Below are positions 1 to 12,002 of a stretch of DNA of 64,000 bases, in pieces. Within the stretch, counting starts at the first letter, position 1, and every line of letters starts with the position of its first letter. The stretch comes from Sporothrix humicola (taxonomy: Eukaryota; Ascomycota; Sordariomycetes; Ophiostomatales; Ophiostomataceae). Position numbers and translations under genes: made by a program. A model generated the notes under the pieces. It had not been told where the DNA came from, did not search any database, and saw only the letters and a list, made by a program, of their open reading frames with translations. The stretch spans positions 62,001 through 126,000 of the forward strand of contig WNYE01000100.1 of NCBI GenBank assembly GCA_021396245.1, written 5' to 3'.

Positions 1-347
1 ACCGACGAGTTGACACGCGGATTGAGGTGCTTCGACAGCACGAGCACGGTCCCAGACTGCGTGATAGTCCAGTCGCCGCAATCGTTTCCCGCTGGTCGAG
101 ACAGAAGCCCGCCCTGTTGCCTCAGGACGCTGGCAATGTACGTGAGGTCGTCGACATCAATGTTCTGCGAGGTGCCGCTGGGATCGCCGTAGCAGATGCG
201 CTTGTCGGTGTCGCTGCAGTCGGCAAGGCTAGCAGCTGTATCAAGTACACTGCGAACCTTGCCCACAGAGGCCGCAAGTGTTGGCTGAGTGTGGATCGAA
301 GCCAAGATGGCCCCGTAGGCAAAAAGTTGCGGAATAGTGGACAGCAT
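1..347 (-). CDS. Secreted protein, C-terminus cut by the window edge
   Basis: An open frame starts at the ATG at 347 and runs off the left edge, giving 115 visible residues. It begins with a hydrophobic signal-peptide-like segment (MLSTIPQLFAYGAILASIHT) ending in a plausible cleavage region before ASVGK. The mature part has spaced cysteines and a 'DCGDWTI' motif followed by 'LSKHLNP'. I do not recognise a named domain. It looks like the small cysteine-containing secreted proteins found beside cell-wall hydrolases in plant-associated or saprotrophic ascomycetes. It is divergent to the GH55 gene at 1459, and the two could share the intervening promoter region. No intron is visible in this part. 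Function unknown. Confidence 0.6.
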   Translation of the reverse strand, partial: MLSTIPQLFAYGAILASIHTQPTLAASVGKVRSVLDTAASLADCSDTDKRICYGDPSGTSQNIDVDDLTYIASVLRQQGGLLSRPAGNDCGDWTITQSGTVLVLSKHLNPRVNSS

Positions 348-1458
348 GGTACCTGTATGGCTGGAAACAAAGTGGGAAAATAATGACAAGAATGATAAGG
401 TAAAAGAAGATGTACGGGTATCAGGGGTTGACGGTATATCGCTGGCTCTTTGGCTGGTAATCATGGACCTCGTTCATCAAGGACGGCCTGCGCATTTATA
501 CCCATTTTTAATTGAAAAGTATTCAAACTCACGCCATTGTATTTTTATGTCCTGATTAATTGTCCTGATTGATTGTCCCGTTCTTCGTTTACTTTTGTTC
601 AGTAGTTTTTTTGCTTGTTGTTACAAGCTTTCTCCATGAAATTCGACATATGCGGCCATGTCTTTTGTCCTGTTAATTCTCGTTCGTAGGACTCATGGTA
701 CAGAAGTATCATGATGAAAATAAACAAAAATAGGAACCCAATCATATAATATGCCGCGCCATGCGCACAACTTCGGCGGTAGTTTGGATAAAAGTGCAAG
801 CTGCATGCATGCCATATGCCGGATGTCAGCATCGTGCCGTACGACACGCTCAAAGAATATATCGATTATTTCACGACGCCAGAACAGAACTGCATGTCAG
901 GCCGGGTCTGGGCCGTTCTCTGTGGGACTACAGAAGGTTAGTGCAGGACCCTTTCTTATTCTTCCGTTGACTGGCATCCGACAATCTCGGGCCGATCGTG
1001 GGCGATACTCATCTGACATTGCCATTTCCCAATTACGCCTTGTACCTGTATTGTTCCTGGCCCCGACATGCTGTATTTATATACATGGCCCGTTCCTGCA
1101 TATGAGAAGTAGATATCGAATGACAATTAGATTGCTCTCGGCCATGTCCTCGGCCAACAGTCACGGCACCAGCTGCGGCCATCGGTATGGCCCCGCATCC
1201 GGTCAACACGGGACGGGAGATTTGTAGTCTTTGAAAGCACTACGGCATCCAAAATAGAATCTGTTTTGCAAATGAAAAAAAAAAAAAATCTCGTCCTGTT
1301 GATAGGCAAATAATGTTGCATGAGAAAAATGCTTTTACCATGGTACGGTGTACTGGTGTATCATCAGTGATCAGTGTCTAGAGTCGATCACGATCATTTC
1401 CATGTCTTTTTGTTGATTTTCCTCTTTCATTGTTTGTTGCTCTGTCAAGCATGCAAAG
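348..1458. other. Divergent intergenic region
   Basis: This spacer of 1.1 kb separates the two divergent secreted-protein genes. It is AT-richer than its flanks and holds only short frames without coding character. It probably contains both promoters. A run of 13 A lies near 1275. I see no RNA gene or repeat. Confidence 0.5.
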
Positions 1459-4400
1459 ATGCACCTCATACACATCACCAAGTTTGCCCTGCTTGTCCTT
1501 GCCGGCGCCTCCTGGGGCAGTCCATGGCATCAAGCTGTGCCCGTCCGAGACAACAATGCACCGGATATCGGGCTAAGTATGGCTGCTTCCGGCTCCGGCC
1601 ATGTCCCCCGGTCTGTTGCCATGCCTCATCGACTCAGCCGGGCTTCTCAGAGCGAGCAGCAAAGGGCCCGGCGGGTGATCAACGATGCTATGGATGAAGT
1701 CTCGGAGCGAAATGCTGCCCGGCTGGCAAACCCGGCCAGGAACCGGTACCGCAGACAAGAAAATACACAAGTGCCTCCGTCTCTGTTCAAGATTACAGAC
1801 GACATTGCCGATGCAGCCGCCTTGGTGGCCGAGGCCGATGTGTTTCTTGCTGAGGGCATGAGCAGCATCAACGGTTCCAGCCCCAATTCAAACACTACGA
1901 CATGGCGCCGGTCAGCTCTACCACCGTCCCTTGAGGGCCGCGCTGGGTCTGCTTCCTCTGGATTCTGGATGGGACAGATCAAGCACCAAGGCTCATGGCC
2001 ATGGGGTGCAAATCCAAATAATTACACGGTGTGTGCAAAGAAGATTTTTGTTATTTAAACTAAAGTGTACTTGGTGTACTTGAACTGACTTTTATATTTT
2101 CCTCCCCTCTAGGTCTTCCGCTCCGTTACTTCTTATGGAGCCGTTGGTGATGGCCGGACGGACGACACAGCGGCCATCAAAAAGGCCATTGCCGATGGCG
2201 GAAGCTGCACGGGTGCCTGCTACAGTTCGACGACCAAGGGCGCCATTATTTACTTTCCGCCTGGAAAGTACCTCGTCAGTTCCACGATTGAAATCAGCTT
2301 TGGCATGCAAGTCATTGGTGATGTAAGTAGGGGGGGAAGGGTGTGATTGAGGAAAAAAAATCATCTTTATGAACAAACTCCCCAACAACGAGCACACACT
2401 GACTGACTAGGCCATCAACCCACCCACGCTGGTCTCGAGCAAGAACTTTATCGGGCTCGGCCTGCTGTCCACGGACCACTACTGGGGCGACGGCAAAGTG
2501 GGCGACGACAAGCTGGACCACGAGTACTTTATCAACACGGCCAATTTCTACCGGCAGATCCGCAACTTTGTGCTGGACACGACCAACACGGTGCGGCCAG
2601 CCGACATGGCGGCGGTGCACTACCAGGTGGCGCAGGCGACGAGCCTGCAGTATGTCAAGTTTGTGTGCTCGACGGCCGCAAAAACAAAGCAGGTTGCCAT
2701 TTGTATGTGCAGTGTCTACCTGAGCACGATGAAGATGGCCAGAAGAAAGTATGTTGACCCAGAACAGTCGCAGAAAACGGCAGTGGTGGCCACATGAGCG
2801 ACCTCGAGTTTACTGGTGGCCAGATTGGGATCTGTAAGTGATGTGGCATTGTTCCTCATTTTTCAAAAATTCAAATCAAGTGCTGACACCAGTCTTAGCC
2901 GGCGGAAACCAGCAGTTCACGGCACAGCGCATGACGTTTACGGGCGTCCGTATCCCAGTGCAACTCATCTGGGATTGGGGATGGGTGAGTTGACCGTCGA
3001 CTTTTGAATTCAAACAAATGTTTTACAGCAAGGAAATATATTCTGACAAGTCACATTTTGGGTACACAGACATGGAAGTCCATCTCCATTACTGGAGCCG
3101 ACATTGGCTTCAATATCACCGGAGGTACGGGCGGCTCCGTTGGATCCATTGCCATTGTTGACTCGATTTTCCAAAACACGGCCGTGGCCATGGCCGTTCG
3201 AGGCACAAACACAAGCACGAGCAGCAGCAGCAAAGGCGGCTCCAATTCCACGGGTATCTCGCTAGACAATGTTGTGTTTGACAGCACACCCATCTGGCTG
3301 CGCTCTGTGGATCCTCGCTCGGGTGCCGCAACGGATAGTACTACGTCCGGACGCAAATCCGTCGACTCGTGGTCCATGGGGCATCATCTCGACGAGAATG
3401 ACAAGAAAATGACAACGAGAGATGCCTTGGCCGACACCGTGGAATCAAATGTCTTGAGGACGGCCAGTCTTCTCAGCAATGACAACCCCAATAATCTGCC
3501 CAAGAAGTCCTTTTTCGAGCGGCCCAAGCCACAGTATGTCGACCGCCCTGCCAGCGACTTTGTGCATCTGCGGGATGTGTGCAAGGGCGATGGTGCCGCG
3601 GACGACACAGCGTGCTTTCAAAAGGCACTTGACGACAGTGTCGCTCAAAACCATATTGTGTATGTTGACGCTGGCACGTACCTCTTGAGCGACACGGTCC
3701 TCGTCCCGTCCGGTGCCCGGATTGTCGGCGAAGTATGGTCGCAGCTAGCAGCCACGGGCGCCAAGTTCCAGGATCCGCTTCAGCCCCGGCCAATGTTGCG
3801 TGTTGGGCGCCTTGACCAGATTGGTTCTGTGGAGATGCAGGACCTGCTGTTTACAACAAAGGGGCAGACGCCGGGCGTCGTGCTCGTCGAGTGGAATCTC
3901 CAAGCGAACACGGCTGGAGCAGCCGGCATGTGGGACTGCCATGCACGCATCGGCGGGGCTTCTGGGACAGGCCTCACATCCAAAGAGTGCCCGCCAGCCA
4001 CGTCCGGGATCGATGCCGGGTGTAACGGTGGCAGTCTCATGGTGCATCTGACTAAAGGGTCGTCATCCTACATTGAGAATGCATGGTTCTGGGTTGCTGA
4101 TCAGTGAGTACGCCTTCCTTGTGCATTTCAGTTTTCAATTCTATTTTGTGCTAAAGCTTGCAGCGACCTTGACGATCCCGATACGAACAGCAACACAAAT
4201 GCCATGGTGCAGACGTCTGTCTACGTTGCCCGCGGCGTCCTTATCGAGAGCACTAACCCGACATGGCTGTACGCAACGGCGTCCGAGCACTCGGTGTACT
4301 ACCAGTTCCAGTTCTTCCAGGCGTCCACCGTCGTCGGCGGCATGCTCCAGACAGAACAGCCCTATTATCAGCCCACGCCTCCGCCGCCGGCGCCGTACAC

Positions 4401-7065
4401 AACTGCCGTCGGGGCATTCAACGGCGACCCTTTGTTTGCCTGCAACAAAACACTGCCATGTGACGCTGGTTGGGCTCTTCGTATGGTACAGAGCAGCGAT
4501 ATCACGGTGTTTGGCGCCGGTCTGTACTCGTGGTTCAAAACATATGCCCAAGAATGCGGTATGTTGGCCCTGTTCCGTCGCCTTCTTTCATCTGTCTTCA
4601 TTGACGAGCTTCTTTTGATTTTGTGCCACTCAGGAAAAATGCTAATACCCCCTGAATGCAGTCGACACATCAGACTGCCAGACGACAATGGTGCAGATGG
4701 TGGACAATGACGAAGAAATCCAGATCTACAACCTCATCACCATTGGCGCCGTCAACATTGCCGACGCGGACGGCATTCTGATTCCGTCCAAGGACAACCT
4801 GGCCGTCGATGCACATCCGTACTGGACGCATCTTGCGGCCTTTTTGCCCAAGACCCAGGCCGGAAGCGGCGGCATGCCGCTCTTTTCCGGGTCCATATCT
4901 AATCCGGACGAGCTTGACGGCCTCGTGAGCAAGATCGAGTCGCATCTCGACCAGGACTGCTACCGGTTCGCGCAGTGTGTCGACATTGACAATCCGCAAG
5001 TGGCGTCCTGTGCCGCCGGCTACACGCGCATGGGCTGGGACCGCAACAACTGCGGCAAGATGGGCGACCACGTCGGCCTGCCGATCTGTTGCAAGACCAC
5101 GACGGCGCCCAAGTCGTGCATCTGGCGCGGCGGCGGCCTCGACTGCAACGGCCAGTGCCACGGCGGCGAGGCGAACCTGTTCCAGTCGAGCACCGGCGGC
5201 AGCCCGACCGAGTCGAGCGACCGCAAGTGCAACCGTGGCTTCAAGGTCTTTTGCTGCACGTACGACGAGCTGCCGAACCTGACGCGCGACTGTCGCTGGA
5301 CCGACTGCGGCGATACCTGCGACCTTACCGAGTCCGATATTGCCTACACCAAGGGGCTCGACTCGGCCAAGTGCTCCATGTTCACATATGGCCAGCACTA
5401 CTGCTGCAAGTACAAGCCGCCGCTCAGCGACTGCCACTGGGTCGGCCAGGGCGACTGCGCCGACAACACGTGCAACAACCACGAGGTGACGCTCGCGACA
5501 AACTCGCTGGGCAAAGATGGCTGGGGCTGCCACTGGGGCCGCAAGCTCTCGCTCTGCTGCACGCCCAACCCGGACCTCTCCGAGTTTTACTGTCCAGTGT
5601 CCCTCTGCGACGGCTCGCCCGAGCTCTGCGTCAAGGATGAGTACTATGTCGACGACGGCACAGACGACGACCCGGACGACGAGCAGTGGCCGCTGCTGCC
5701 CAACGATGGCGGCGACGACGACGGCCACGACGAGCTCTGGGTCCGGCCCGGCTCCGGCCTGGCTAGCCGTAGCTCCGACAAGGCGGACAATAATAAGCGG
5801 CGAAGGCTCGAGGCCGTCGACCTTATTGGCGTTCTTTTTGCGTTGTTTGCCCGCAGGTATCCGGGTCCCACTGATCTCCTTCGGGGCCGCAACGGTGCAC
5901 ATGCGCATCACTTTTCCTATCGCCAAGAGACGGGCGCATGCAGCTCGACCGGCATTGAGCAATCGGCCGTCAACACGTCTAGCAGCTTCACAGGGCTGGA
6001 ATGTGATCACGTTATTGATGTCAGTGCTTCCCCTCCTTCCTTTGCCTTTTCGTTTCTTTTCTCTTCTTTTCTTTTTTTTTCGTTTTGTTTTCTATTTCAT
6101 TTTTTTTTCTTTTGTTTATCTCTTTTTTTTTTTTGTTTGCATTCCCCTTCGCTCCGTCATTCCACTCTTTTCATTTTTTGTTTCTCTTTCTTTACATTTC
6201 ATTGATTTTCATTGATTTTCTTAAAACTTCCTGTCGTTTTTTTCCCCATCATATTTGGTTCAATGTTTTCTTTTCTCAACTAGAATACCCACTGGAAGCT
6301 GATTTTAACACATTTTTGTCACCTCAGCTGCAATATCTCAGGGATTTTGTTCAGGCTCTGCTCTCGGCCCGGCTTCCATCCGGAAAGCACATGCGCACCC
6401 CGACGATTCCCCGTACCGATCTAGAAAACTACTGGGACTACCAGTCCCACAATCTCGGCGGTGGCCTTCCGCAAGTCTCGCCCCATACGAAACGAGACTT
6501 TGGCAACATCAACGAGCGGCTGTTTGAGGCCATGGGCTCCCAGACCAACCGGGCTCCCTTCCGTCTGCTTGAAGCCGGCCTAAACGGGTTGAAAGGCCGG
6601 ATTTTCAAAGTCCAGGCCGACGGGTTCCGCACAAACCCGAGCGACGACGATGTCATCGAGAAGGCTCTTCAGGACTCCATCGACAACGGCACCGGCGAAG
6701 AGGAGTGGCTCGAGCCCCTGCGTGCCGTCATTGCCGTCTTCCGCTACATCCACCACCCAGACGTCCTGCCGTCCATCCAGGCCGTGCGGATGCGGCTGCG
6801 TGTGCAGGTCGCCGCCATCGCCGGCCAGGTTAACCAGCTGCGGAATCTGCTCGGCGCCTTTGACGAGTTCGACCCGGACTACTGGCAGTCGGGCGCCGAC
6901 TGGGCAAATCGTTGGGCGCGCGACCTAATCCTAGATGCAACTGAACGATACGAGCGGCGGAACCCGCGTCCACAAAATGCCGACCGTGTCTTCAACGAGC
7001 TGGCCATTTTGCTGGAGGAGCTCGAGTACATTGTCACTCTGCCCGCTGCCCCGAAGCCACCCTAA
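1459..7065 (+). CDS. GH55 exo-beta-1,3-glucanase with toxin-chitinase-like C-terminal extension
   Basis: My nine-exon model is 1459-2028, 2113-2322, 2411-2702, 2768-2833, 2899-2984, 3070-4103, 4164-4558, 4662-6019 and 6328-7065. All junctions are GT/AG and keep frame, giving 1582 residues. A signal peptide precedes the pectate-lyase-type beta-helix of GH55: the first 'YGAVGDGRTDDTAAI' at about residue 200, then 'GSGGHMSDLEFTGGQIGI', and a second helix start 'VCKGDGAADDTACF'. Enzymes of this family release glucose from beta-1,3-glucan outside the cell. From about residue 980 come three cysteine repeats of form CxW...C...C...E...CC, an Asp/Glu-rich stretch (about 1207-1250), and a last exon starting 'LQYLRDFVQ'. 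These parts resemble the C-terminal half of subgroup-C (killer-toxin-like) GH18 chitinases, which is unusual on GH55. The acceptor at 2898 could alternatively be 2892. Confidence 0.85.
6020..6327 (+). other. Long pyrimidine-rich intron of the GH55 gene
   Basis: This 308-nt intron is about four times longer than the other introns of the gene. It starts GTCAGT and ends CTCAG, and contains some 200 nt of almost pure T/C with runs of up to 11 T. A nearer AG at 6283 would shift frame; the AG at 6326-6327 keeps it. Confidence 0.7.
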
Positions 7066-7447
7066 AATGCACCATGTTCCAGATCCCCCTGTAATTGTAA
7101 ACAAATCTCGCCAGGGTGGTCTATATAGACGTATCTACTATGCACATGTCCAAATTTGTACAGAATTTACGAGTATATCAACTGTCTTGGTGCATACTAT
7201 TCCAGCAAACATTCGAATTGAAAACTAAAACACGTGCTTATTTCTTGTGTCGACTTACTGGTTGCCCGTTGTCCAATTAATTTGAATTCCACAGACCCCT
7301 TATTGTGTGTAAACATGTCCATCAAGGTACTACACACTCCCTCCCTGGAAAATCAAACATGAATCACATTTAAAACTGGTCATTTCTCATTCACTATAAT
7401 ACTATATACACTTCTTTTGTTTCTTGTTTCCTCTTTTCGTCCTGTAC
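7066..7447. other. Convergent 3' spacer
   Basis: AT-rich spacer between the stop codons of the GH55 gene (+) and the alcohol dehydrogenase gene (-). It must carry both 3' untranslated regions. No gene is visible. Confidence 0.5.
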
Positions 7448-8581
7448 TTACAACTTCGACGCACTCGCAAGGGTGGCATCCCGCTGGACCTGTGCCTCGT
7501 CGACCACAATCGCCGCCTTGCCCTTGACCTTGCCGCTGTGCACCAGCTCCACCAGATCATGAATCCTCTCTAATCCGTTAAAGGGCACGGTGTGCAGCTC
7601 GATACCGTGCTTGGTGATGGACGCCACCATGTCGCGGCTTTCCTGCGGTGAGCAGAAGCAGCTGCCGACCAGCTTAATGTCGCGCATGATCAGCTCAGCG
7701 AAAGGAATGGTAAAGTTGTCGGGCTGGGCGAGCTCGACGACGGTGCCGTGTTTGCGGGTGACGGCACAGGCCAGAGCGGCGGCGCTCGTCACGTCGGCCA
7801 CCAGCAGCGTGGCATCGACACCGCCGGCGTGAGCGCCCGTGATCTTTGTGATGGCCGCCACGTTGGCATCCTTACCCTCGCGGGCGTCCAGAACAACCTC
7901 GGCGCCGGCTTCACGAGTGGCTGCCAAGCCTTCTGGGCGAGCGTCGATGCCAATCACACGCAGGCCCGACTGCACGGCAAACTGGACGGCCATGTGGCCC
8001 AGACCGCCGCCGGAGCCGACGACGCAGAGCCATGCACCCTGCTTCAACGGGGCCTGTTCAATGGCTTGCTGAAGACCTCGCCAGACCGTCCGTCCCGCGC
8101 ACGCCAGCGGTGCCGCATCCAACAGGGAAACGTTGTCGGGCAGCAGCGTCGTCCACCGCGCATCGACGCGCGCATACTCGGCGAAGAAGCCGTCCACCGA
8201 CAGCACGCCGCAGTGGCCCTCGAGCGCCGAGCAGTATTGCCGCCGCGACTCGGGGCCCGTGCACTCGCCGCAGGTGCCGCAGGTATTGCGCGGCGTGCCG
8301 CACATGACGCGGTCGCCGACCTTGAACTCGCCCGTCTTGGCGACCTCCGAGCCAACGGCCACCACCGTACCCGAGCCCTCGTGCGATCCCGTCAGCGGCT
8401 TCTTGGTGCCGCCAAACTTGCCCTCCAGGACCATGAGGTCCGTGTGGCAGAACGATGCGACGGCCACTTTGACCAACAAATCGTTTGGCTCCAGGTTCTT
8501 GGGCACGGCGACCGTGTTGATCACGTACGGCTGGTTGTACTCGACGACCTGCACGGCCTTCATCGTCTCGGGGATACCCAT
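7448..8581 (-). CDS. Zinc-dependent alcohol dehydrogenase (MDR family)
   Basis: An uninterrupted frame of 377 residues starts at the ATG at 8581, in the context CCAAAATGG. It has the yeast-type MDR layout: catalytic zinc ligands in 'SFCHTD' (about residue 50) and 'GSHEGSG', structural-zinc cysteines in 'CGTCGECTGPESRRQYC' (about 100-117), and the Rossmann motif 'VVGSGGGLGHMA' (about 190). Such enzymes interconvert primary alcohols and aldehydes with NAD(H) in the cytosol; the substrate of this one cannot be told. The structural-zinc loop is a little longer than in the usual yeast enzyme. The frame is open a few codons upstream, but with no earlier ATG. Neighbours give no pathway context. Confidence 0.9.
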   Translation of the reverse strand: MGIPETMKAVQVVEYNQPYVINTVAVPKNLEPNDLLVKVAVASFCHTDLMVLEGKFGGTKKPLTGSHEGSGTVVAVGSEVAKTGEFKVGDRVMCGTPRNTCGTCGECTGPESRRQYCSALEGHCGVLSVDGFFAEYARVDARWTTLLPDNVSLLDAAPLACAGRTVWRGLQQAIEQAPLKQGAWLCVVGSGGGLGHMAVQFAVQSGLRVIGIDARPEGLAATREAGAEVVLDAREGKDANVAAITKITGAHAGGVDATLLVADVTSAAALACAVTRKHGTVVELAQPDNFTIPFAELIMRDIKLVGSCFCSPQESRDMVASITKHGIELHTVPFNGLERIHDLVELVHSGKVKGKAAIVVDEAQVQRDATLASASKL

Positions 8582-9799
8582 TTTGGCGTGTTGTGTTGGA
8601 GCCGAGTTTGAAATCAAACGTCGTATATTTCGTGAGTATCAAGGTAAGTCAATTAGTTTAATTCAATCAAGTTTCTGAAGATCGACAGGTACGTGGTCTG
8701 TAAGATTGTTGATGAAGAGCGTCGTCAAAGGACGTCGTCGTGTTCGTTTATATACGATCCGAGCGCCGGTTATCAAAATCCGTTAGCCTCTTTGTCTGCC
8801 TCTTCTTTGGCGAGCTCCCTTTGAGACTACAAATTACAACGACGAGTCAAGAAACTGCGATGCAATCCATGGATATACCCAAAATGTACTCAAAATGCAC
8901 ATACGTTTCCAAATATCATAAGGCGGCGTGCACACCCTCATTTATCGACGTCGCATTGATTATCGTGAACGTTACTTTGGCCCATGATGGCAGCTTCAGT
9001 GTTGATGTTTGTCGAGGCAGTACATCGCTAGAAAGGCTGTTTAATTTTTGAATTGGTTTTCTTTTGTAGATCGATTGTTTTCTAGGTTATTTTTGTATGC
9101 TTCTTATATTTTAAAACATTTATTGGAATAAAAACTGTCCGAAATAATGAATCGTTATTTTTTATTATTTCATATTAAATTTCATACCACTTTATCTCCC
9201 AAGGTGGAATCCATTAACGACTCAGGTAACGAGTCATGTATTTTGTAAACTATTATTGCACTAGATTATTTAAGCATCGTCCTGCACATGCAAATGTTGG
9301 ATTTTTAAAAGGAGGATACATTTTGAAAGGACGGCGCAATGTCCGCTGGTCTCATTCGCGGCGATTTTGATTTTGGTGTCATTGACGTAGTGGAGAGATT
9401 CAAGTGGTGGGAACTTACATAGGAGGAAAGAACGCGCTACGCTACTTCCACTGCAAAATTCTCACCACTTGGAGCTTCGCTATTTTTCGGCAAAGGCCGC
9501 CACCTATCGGCCGCTCTCGCGCCAGCAAATCCTTTCCACCAGGCCATTCAAGCTCATAAACGGAGTACTTGGCCGCGACCTCGAAAGACAATACGACTCT
9601 CACCGCGTCATTGAAAGGAAAAGCTTTGCACTCGCTCTTGTCACGACTCGACCTCGTCTCGTCTCACGTTGGACGTCAATCGCTCCTTCCTTTTGACGAT
9701 CGACCTCGCTCACCGTCCACCGTTCCTCTTTCCTCTTTCCAGATTGCTTTTACCTTTTTGACCGCCCCTCGCACCTTCCCCACGGCACGGCATCACGCA
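8582..9799. other. Divergent promoter region between ADH and pyrophosphatase
   Basis: This spacer of 1.2 kb lies between the start codons of two divergent genes. Its centre (about 9040-9260) is strongly AT-rich with tracts such as TTATTTTTTATTATTT. Its right end becomes pyrimidine-rich, as in a transcribed leader. No coding frame is convincing. Confidence 0.5.
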
Positions 9800-11189
9800 A
9801 TGGCTGCGGTCCGCCAGCAGCTGGCAAGCGCAGGCTGTCGGTTGGCAGTCGCCAATAACAGATGGGCTAATCGAGGCGCCGTCGCACACCACGCCTTGGC
9901 CCTGCAAAGGAGCGCAGTCGAGACTTGCTCTTCCCTTGTGCCGGCGCCCCTAGCCCTGCGAGCCGCCACCAAACTCTGTAAACACAGCAACAGCTACACC
10001 ACATCCACCAAACGGACCCCTCCTCCGTACACGGCAAGCACGACTGCCAACTCGCCTGCAACCCCACCTTTTTTTTCTCGCGCATTTTCACGGCTGCCCG
10101 CCAACGCCCATTCAGCCCAATTGGTCTCCTACTCCCGACTATTTTCGTCGCCTTCTCCTTTTAAACTCTCTTCTCCTTTTCTTTCCCTTTCCCTTCCCTC
10201 TTCCTCTCACCACTACTCAACATCATCACCCCCACCACCCACCATGGCCTACACTACCCGCAAGGTCGCTGCCCAGCACACGCTGGAGCACCGCGTCTAC
10301 ATTGAGAAGGATGGCCAGCCCATCTCGCCTTTCCACGACATTCCGCTGTACGCCAATGCCGAGAAGACGATCCTGAACATGGTCGTTGAGATTCCCCGCT
10401 GGACCAACGCGAAGATGGAGGTAAGCTGCCCCGCGCCCTGCGTAGCAGGTAGACAAGTTCCTCGACGACAATTGTTATTTACTAACGCTCGCTTGCCAGA
10501 TCTCCAAGGAGGAGACCCTCAACCCCATCAAGCAGGACACCAAGAAGGGCAAGCTCCGCTACGTCCGCAACTGCTTCCCCCACAAGGGCTACCTCTGGAA
10601 CTACGGCGCCTTCCCCCAGACCTGGGAGGACCCCAACGTCGTCCACCCGGAGACCAAGGCCAAGGGCGACAACGACCCGCTCGACGTCTGCGAGATTGGC
10701 GAGCTTGTCGGCTACACCGGCCAGGTCAAGCAGGTCAAGGTCCTCGGTGTCATGGCTTTGTTGGACGAAGAGGAGACCGACTGGAAGGTCATTGTCATTG
10801 ACGTCAACGACCCGCTCGCCAAGAACCTCAACGACATTGAGGACGTCGAGCGCCACCTGCCCGGTCTGCTGCGCGCCACTAACGAGTGGTTCCGCATCTA
10901 CAAGATCCCCGACGGCAAGCCCGAGAACCAGTTCGCCTTCACCGGCGAGTGCAAGAACAAGGCCTACGCCCACGAGGTCGTGGCCGAGTGCGCCGATGCC
11001 TGGGAGCGCCTGGTCACCGGCAAGACCCCCTCCGGCGGTGTCCAGACCACCAACCTGACCGTCGCCCAGTCGCCCGCCCGCGTCTCGCCCGACCAGCTGC
11101 CCGCCATCCCCGCCCACCAGGAGCTGCCGGCCGAGAAGATTGACAGCTCGATAGACAAGTGGTTCTTTATCAGCGGCGCATCTGCGTGA
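9800..11189 (+). CDS. IPP1: Inorganic pyrophosphatase, with possible organelle isoform from an upstream ATG
   Basis: Soluble family I pyrophosphatase, hydrolysing diphosphate to two phosphates and so pulling biosynthetic reactions forward. The standard protein starts at the ATG at 10244 (CCACCATGGCC, a near-ideal context). It has exons 10244-10420 and 10500-11189 and 288 residues, close to other fungal orthologs, with the signature 'DNDPLDVCEIG' and the C-terminus 'KWFFISGASA'. The 79-nt intron has the branch site ACTAACG at 10481. In the same frame an upstream ATG at 9800 adds 148 residues rich in Ser, Arg, Ala and Thr and nearly free of acidic residues, which is how a mitochondrial presequence looks. 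The coordinates cover the long form. Which form is made cannot be read from sequence. Confidence 0.92.
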
Positions 11190-11643
11190 CTAGTGCCCGG
11201 GTCTCGTTTGTAGGGGGTCCTGGTCATTGACACATACACTCAATACCTTGGCCGCTTGCAAGAAAAGATGTTCGTTGATAAAAAGTTTGCTTGGAAGATA
11301 CACAAAAAAAACACGACAAAAAGCGCAACAAGATTGCAACAAAAAAAGGAAAGTGCTATAGAAAAATACCAAAAAGCCCCTCGAGAAACTGGACCGCGGG
11401 AATGGAATGAAATCAATTACCCATAGATCGAAAGACCGCCTAGAACTTGCTGTCTTTGCACCGTGAACGTGAATGCGAAGTAATAAAGATGTGAGAATGT
11501 TTGTAATTGCTCCATATATACTCGTACATTGCAACCGCCCGTCTCCCGCCAAAACAAAATAGTGTATCCCAAGAAATAAAACGCCGGCCAAATGCAACTT
11601 TTTGTGTCCTCCCTTCCGTCGTTGTCCGCCTGTCGCTCGCTCC
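11190..11643. other. Convergent 3' spacer
   Basis: AT-rich spacer between the stop codons of the pyrophosphatase (+) and mL53 (-) genes, with A-rich tracts around 11280-11370. No gene seen. Confidence 0.5.
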
Positions 11644-12002
11644 TTAATCGTTCAGGTCCGCCGCCTTTTGCAGCGCCCGCGAGTGCCGGTCCACCTCCTC
11701 GATCAGCCCCTTGATGCCCGTTTCCTCGCAGTTGAGTTGCATCGTCTTGCCGTCCTCTGCACGCAATCCGTTAGTAAAGGTCACACCGGGGAACACGGTC
11801 TGCCTCACGTGGGGTACGTACTAAACTTGACCGTCAGTGTGCTCGGCTCGGTCGATGTGCGTGGCAGCAGCTGTGTGTTCACAATCATGCCATTTTGGCG
11901 GGCGCCGGGCGGCAACTGCGTCAGGAACAGCCGCGCAGCCTTGGAGCGCAGCGAGAACGGATTGAACCGTGTCGTCACCTCGGTAATGAACGCAGTGAGC
12001 AT
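11644..12002 (-). CDS. MRPL44: Mitochondrial large-subunit ribosomal protein mL53
   Basis: Two exons, 12002-11822 and 11756-11644, encode 97 residues. The 65-nt intron begins GTACGT, has the branch site TACTAAC and ends GTGCAG. The protein starts 'MLTAFITEVTTRFNPFS', continues 'KAARLFLTQLPPGARQ' and ends with an 'EEVDRHSRALQKAADL' helix. I recognise this as the fungal mL53 (yeast Mrpl44) pattern, a component of the mitochondrial large ribosomal subunit. Length matches the family. It is divergent to SEC20 across about 320 bp, so the two probably share a promoter region. Confidence 0.88.

Noticed and set aside
4670..6010. Antisense frame of 446 codons under the cysteine-rich part of the GH55 gene
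   Set aside because: The sense strand has conserved cysteine repeats and consistent splicing; the antisense frame is a composition effect.
8582..8617. Upstream extension of the alcohol dehydrogenase
   Set aside because: Would need a TTG start; the ATG at 8581 has a good context and matches family length.
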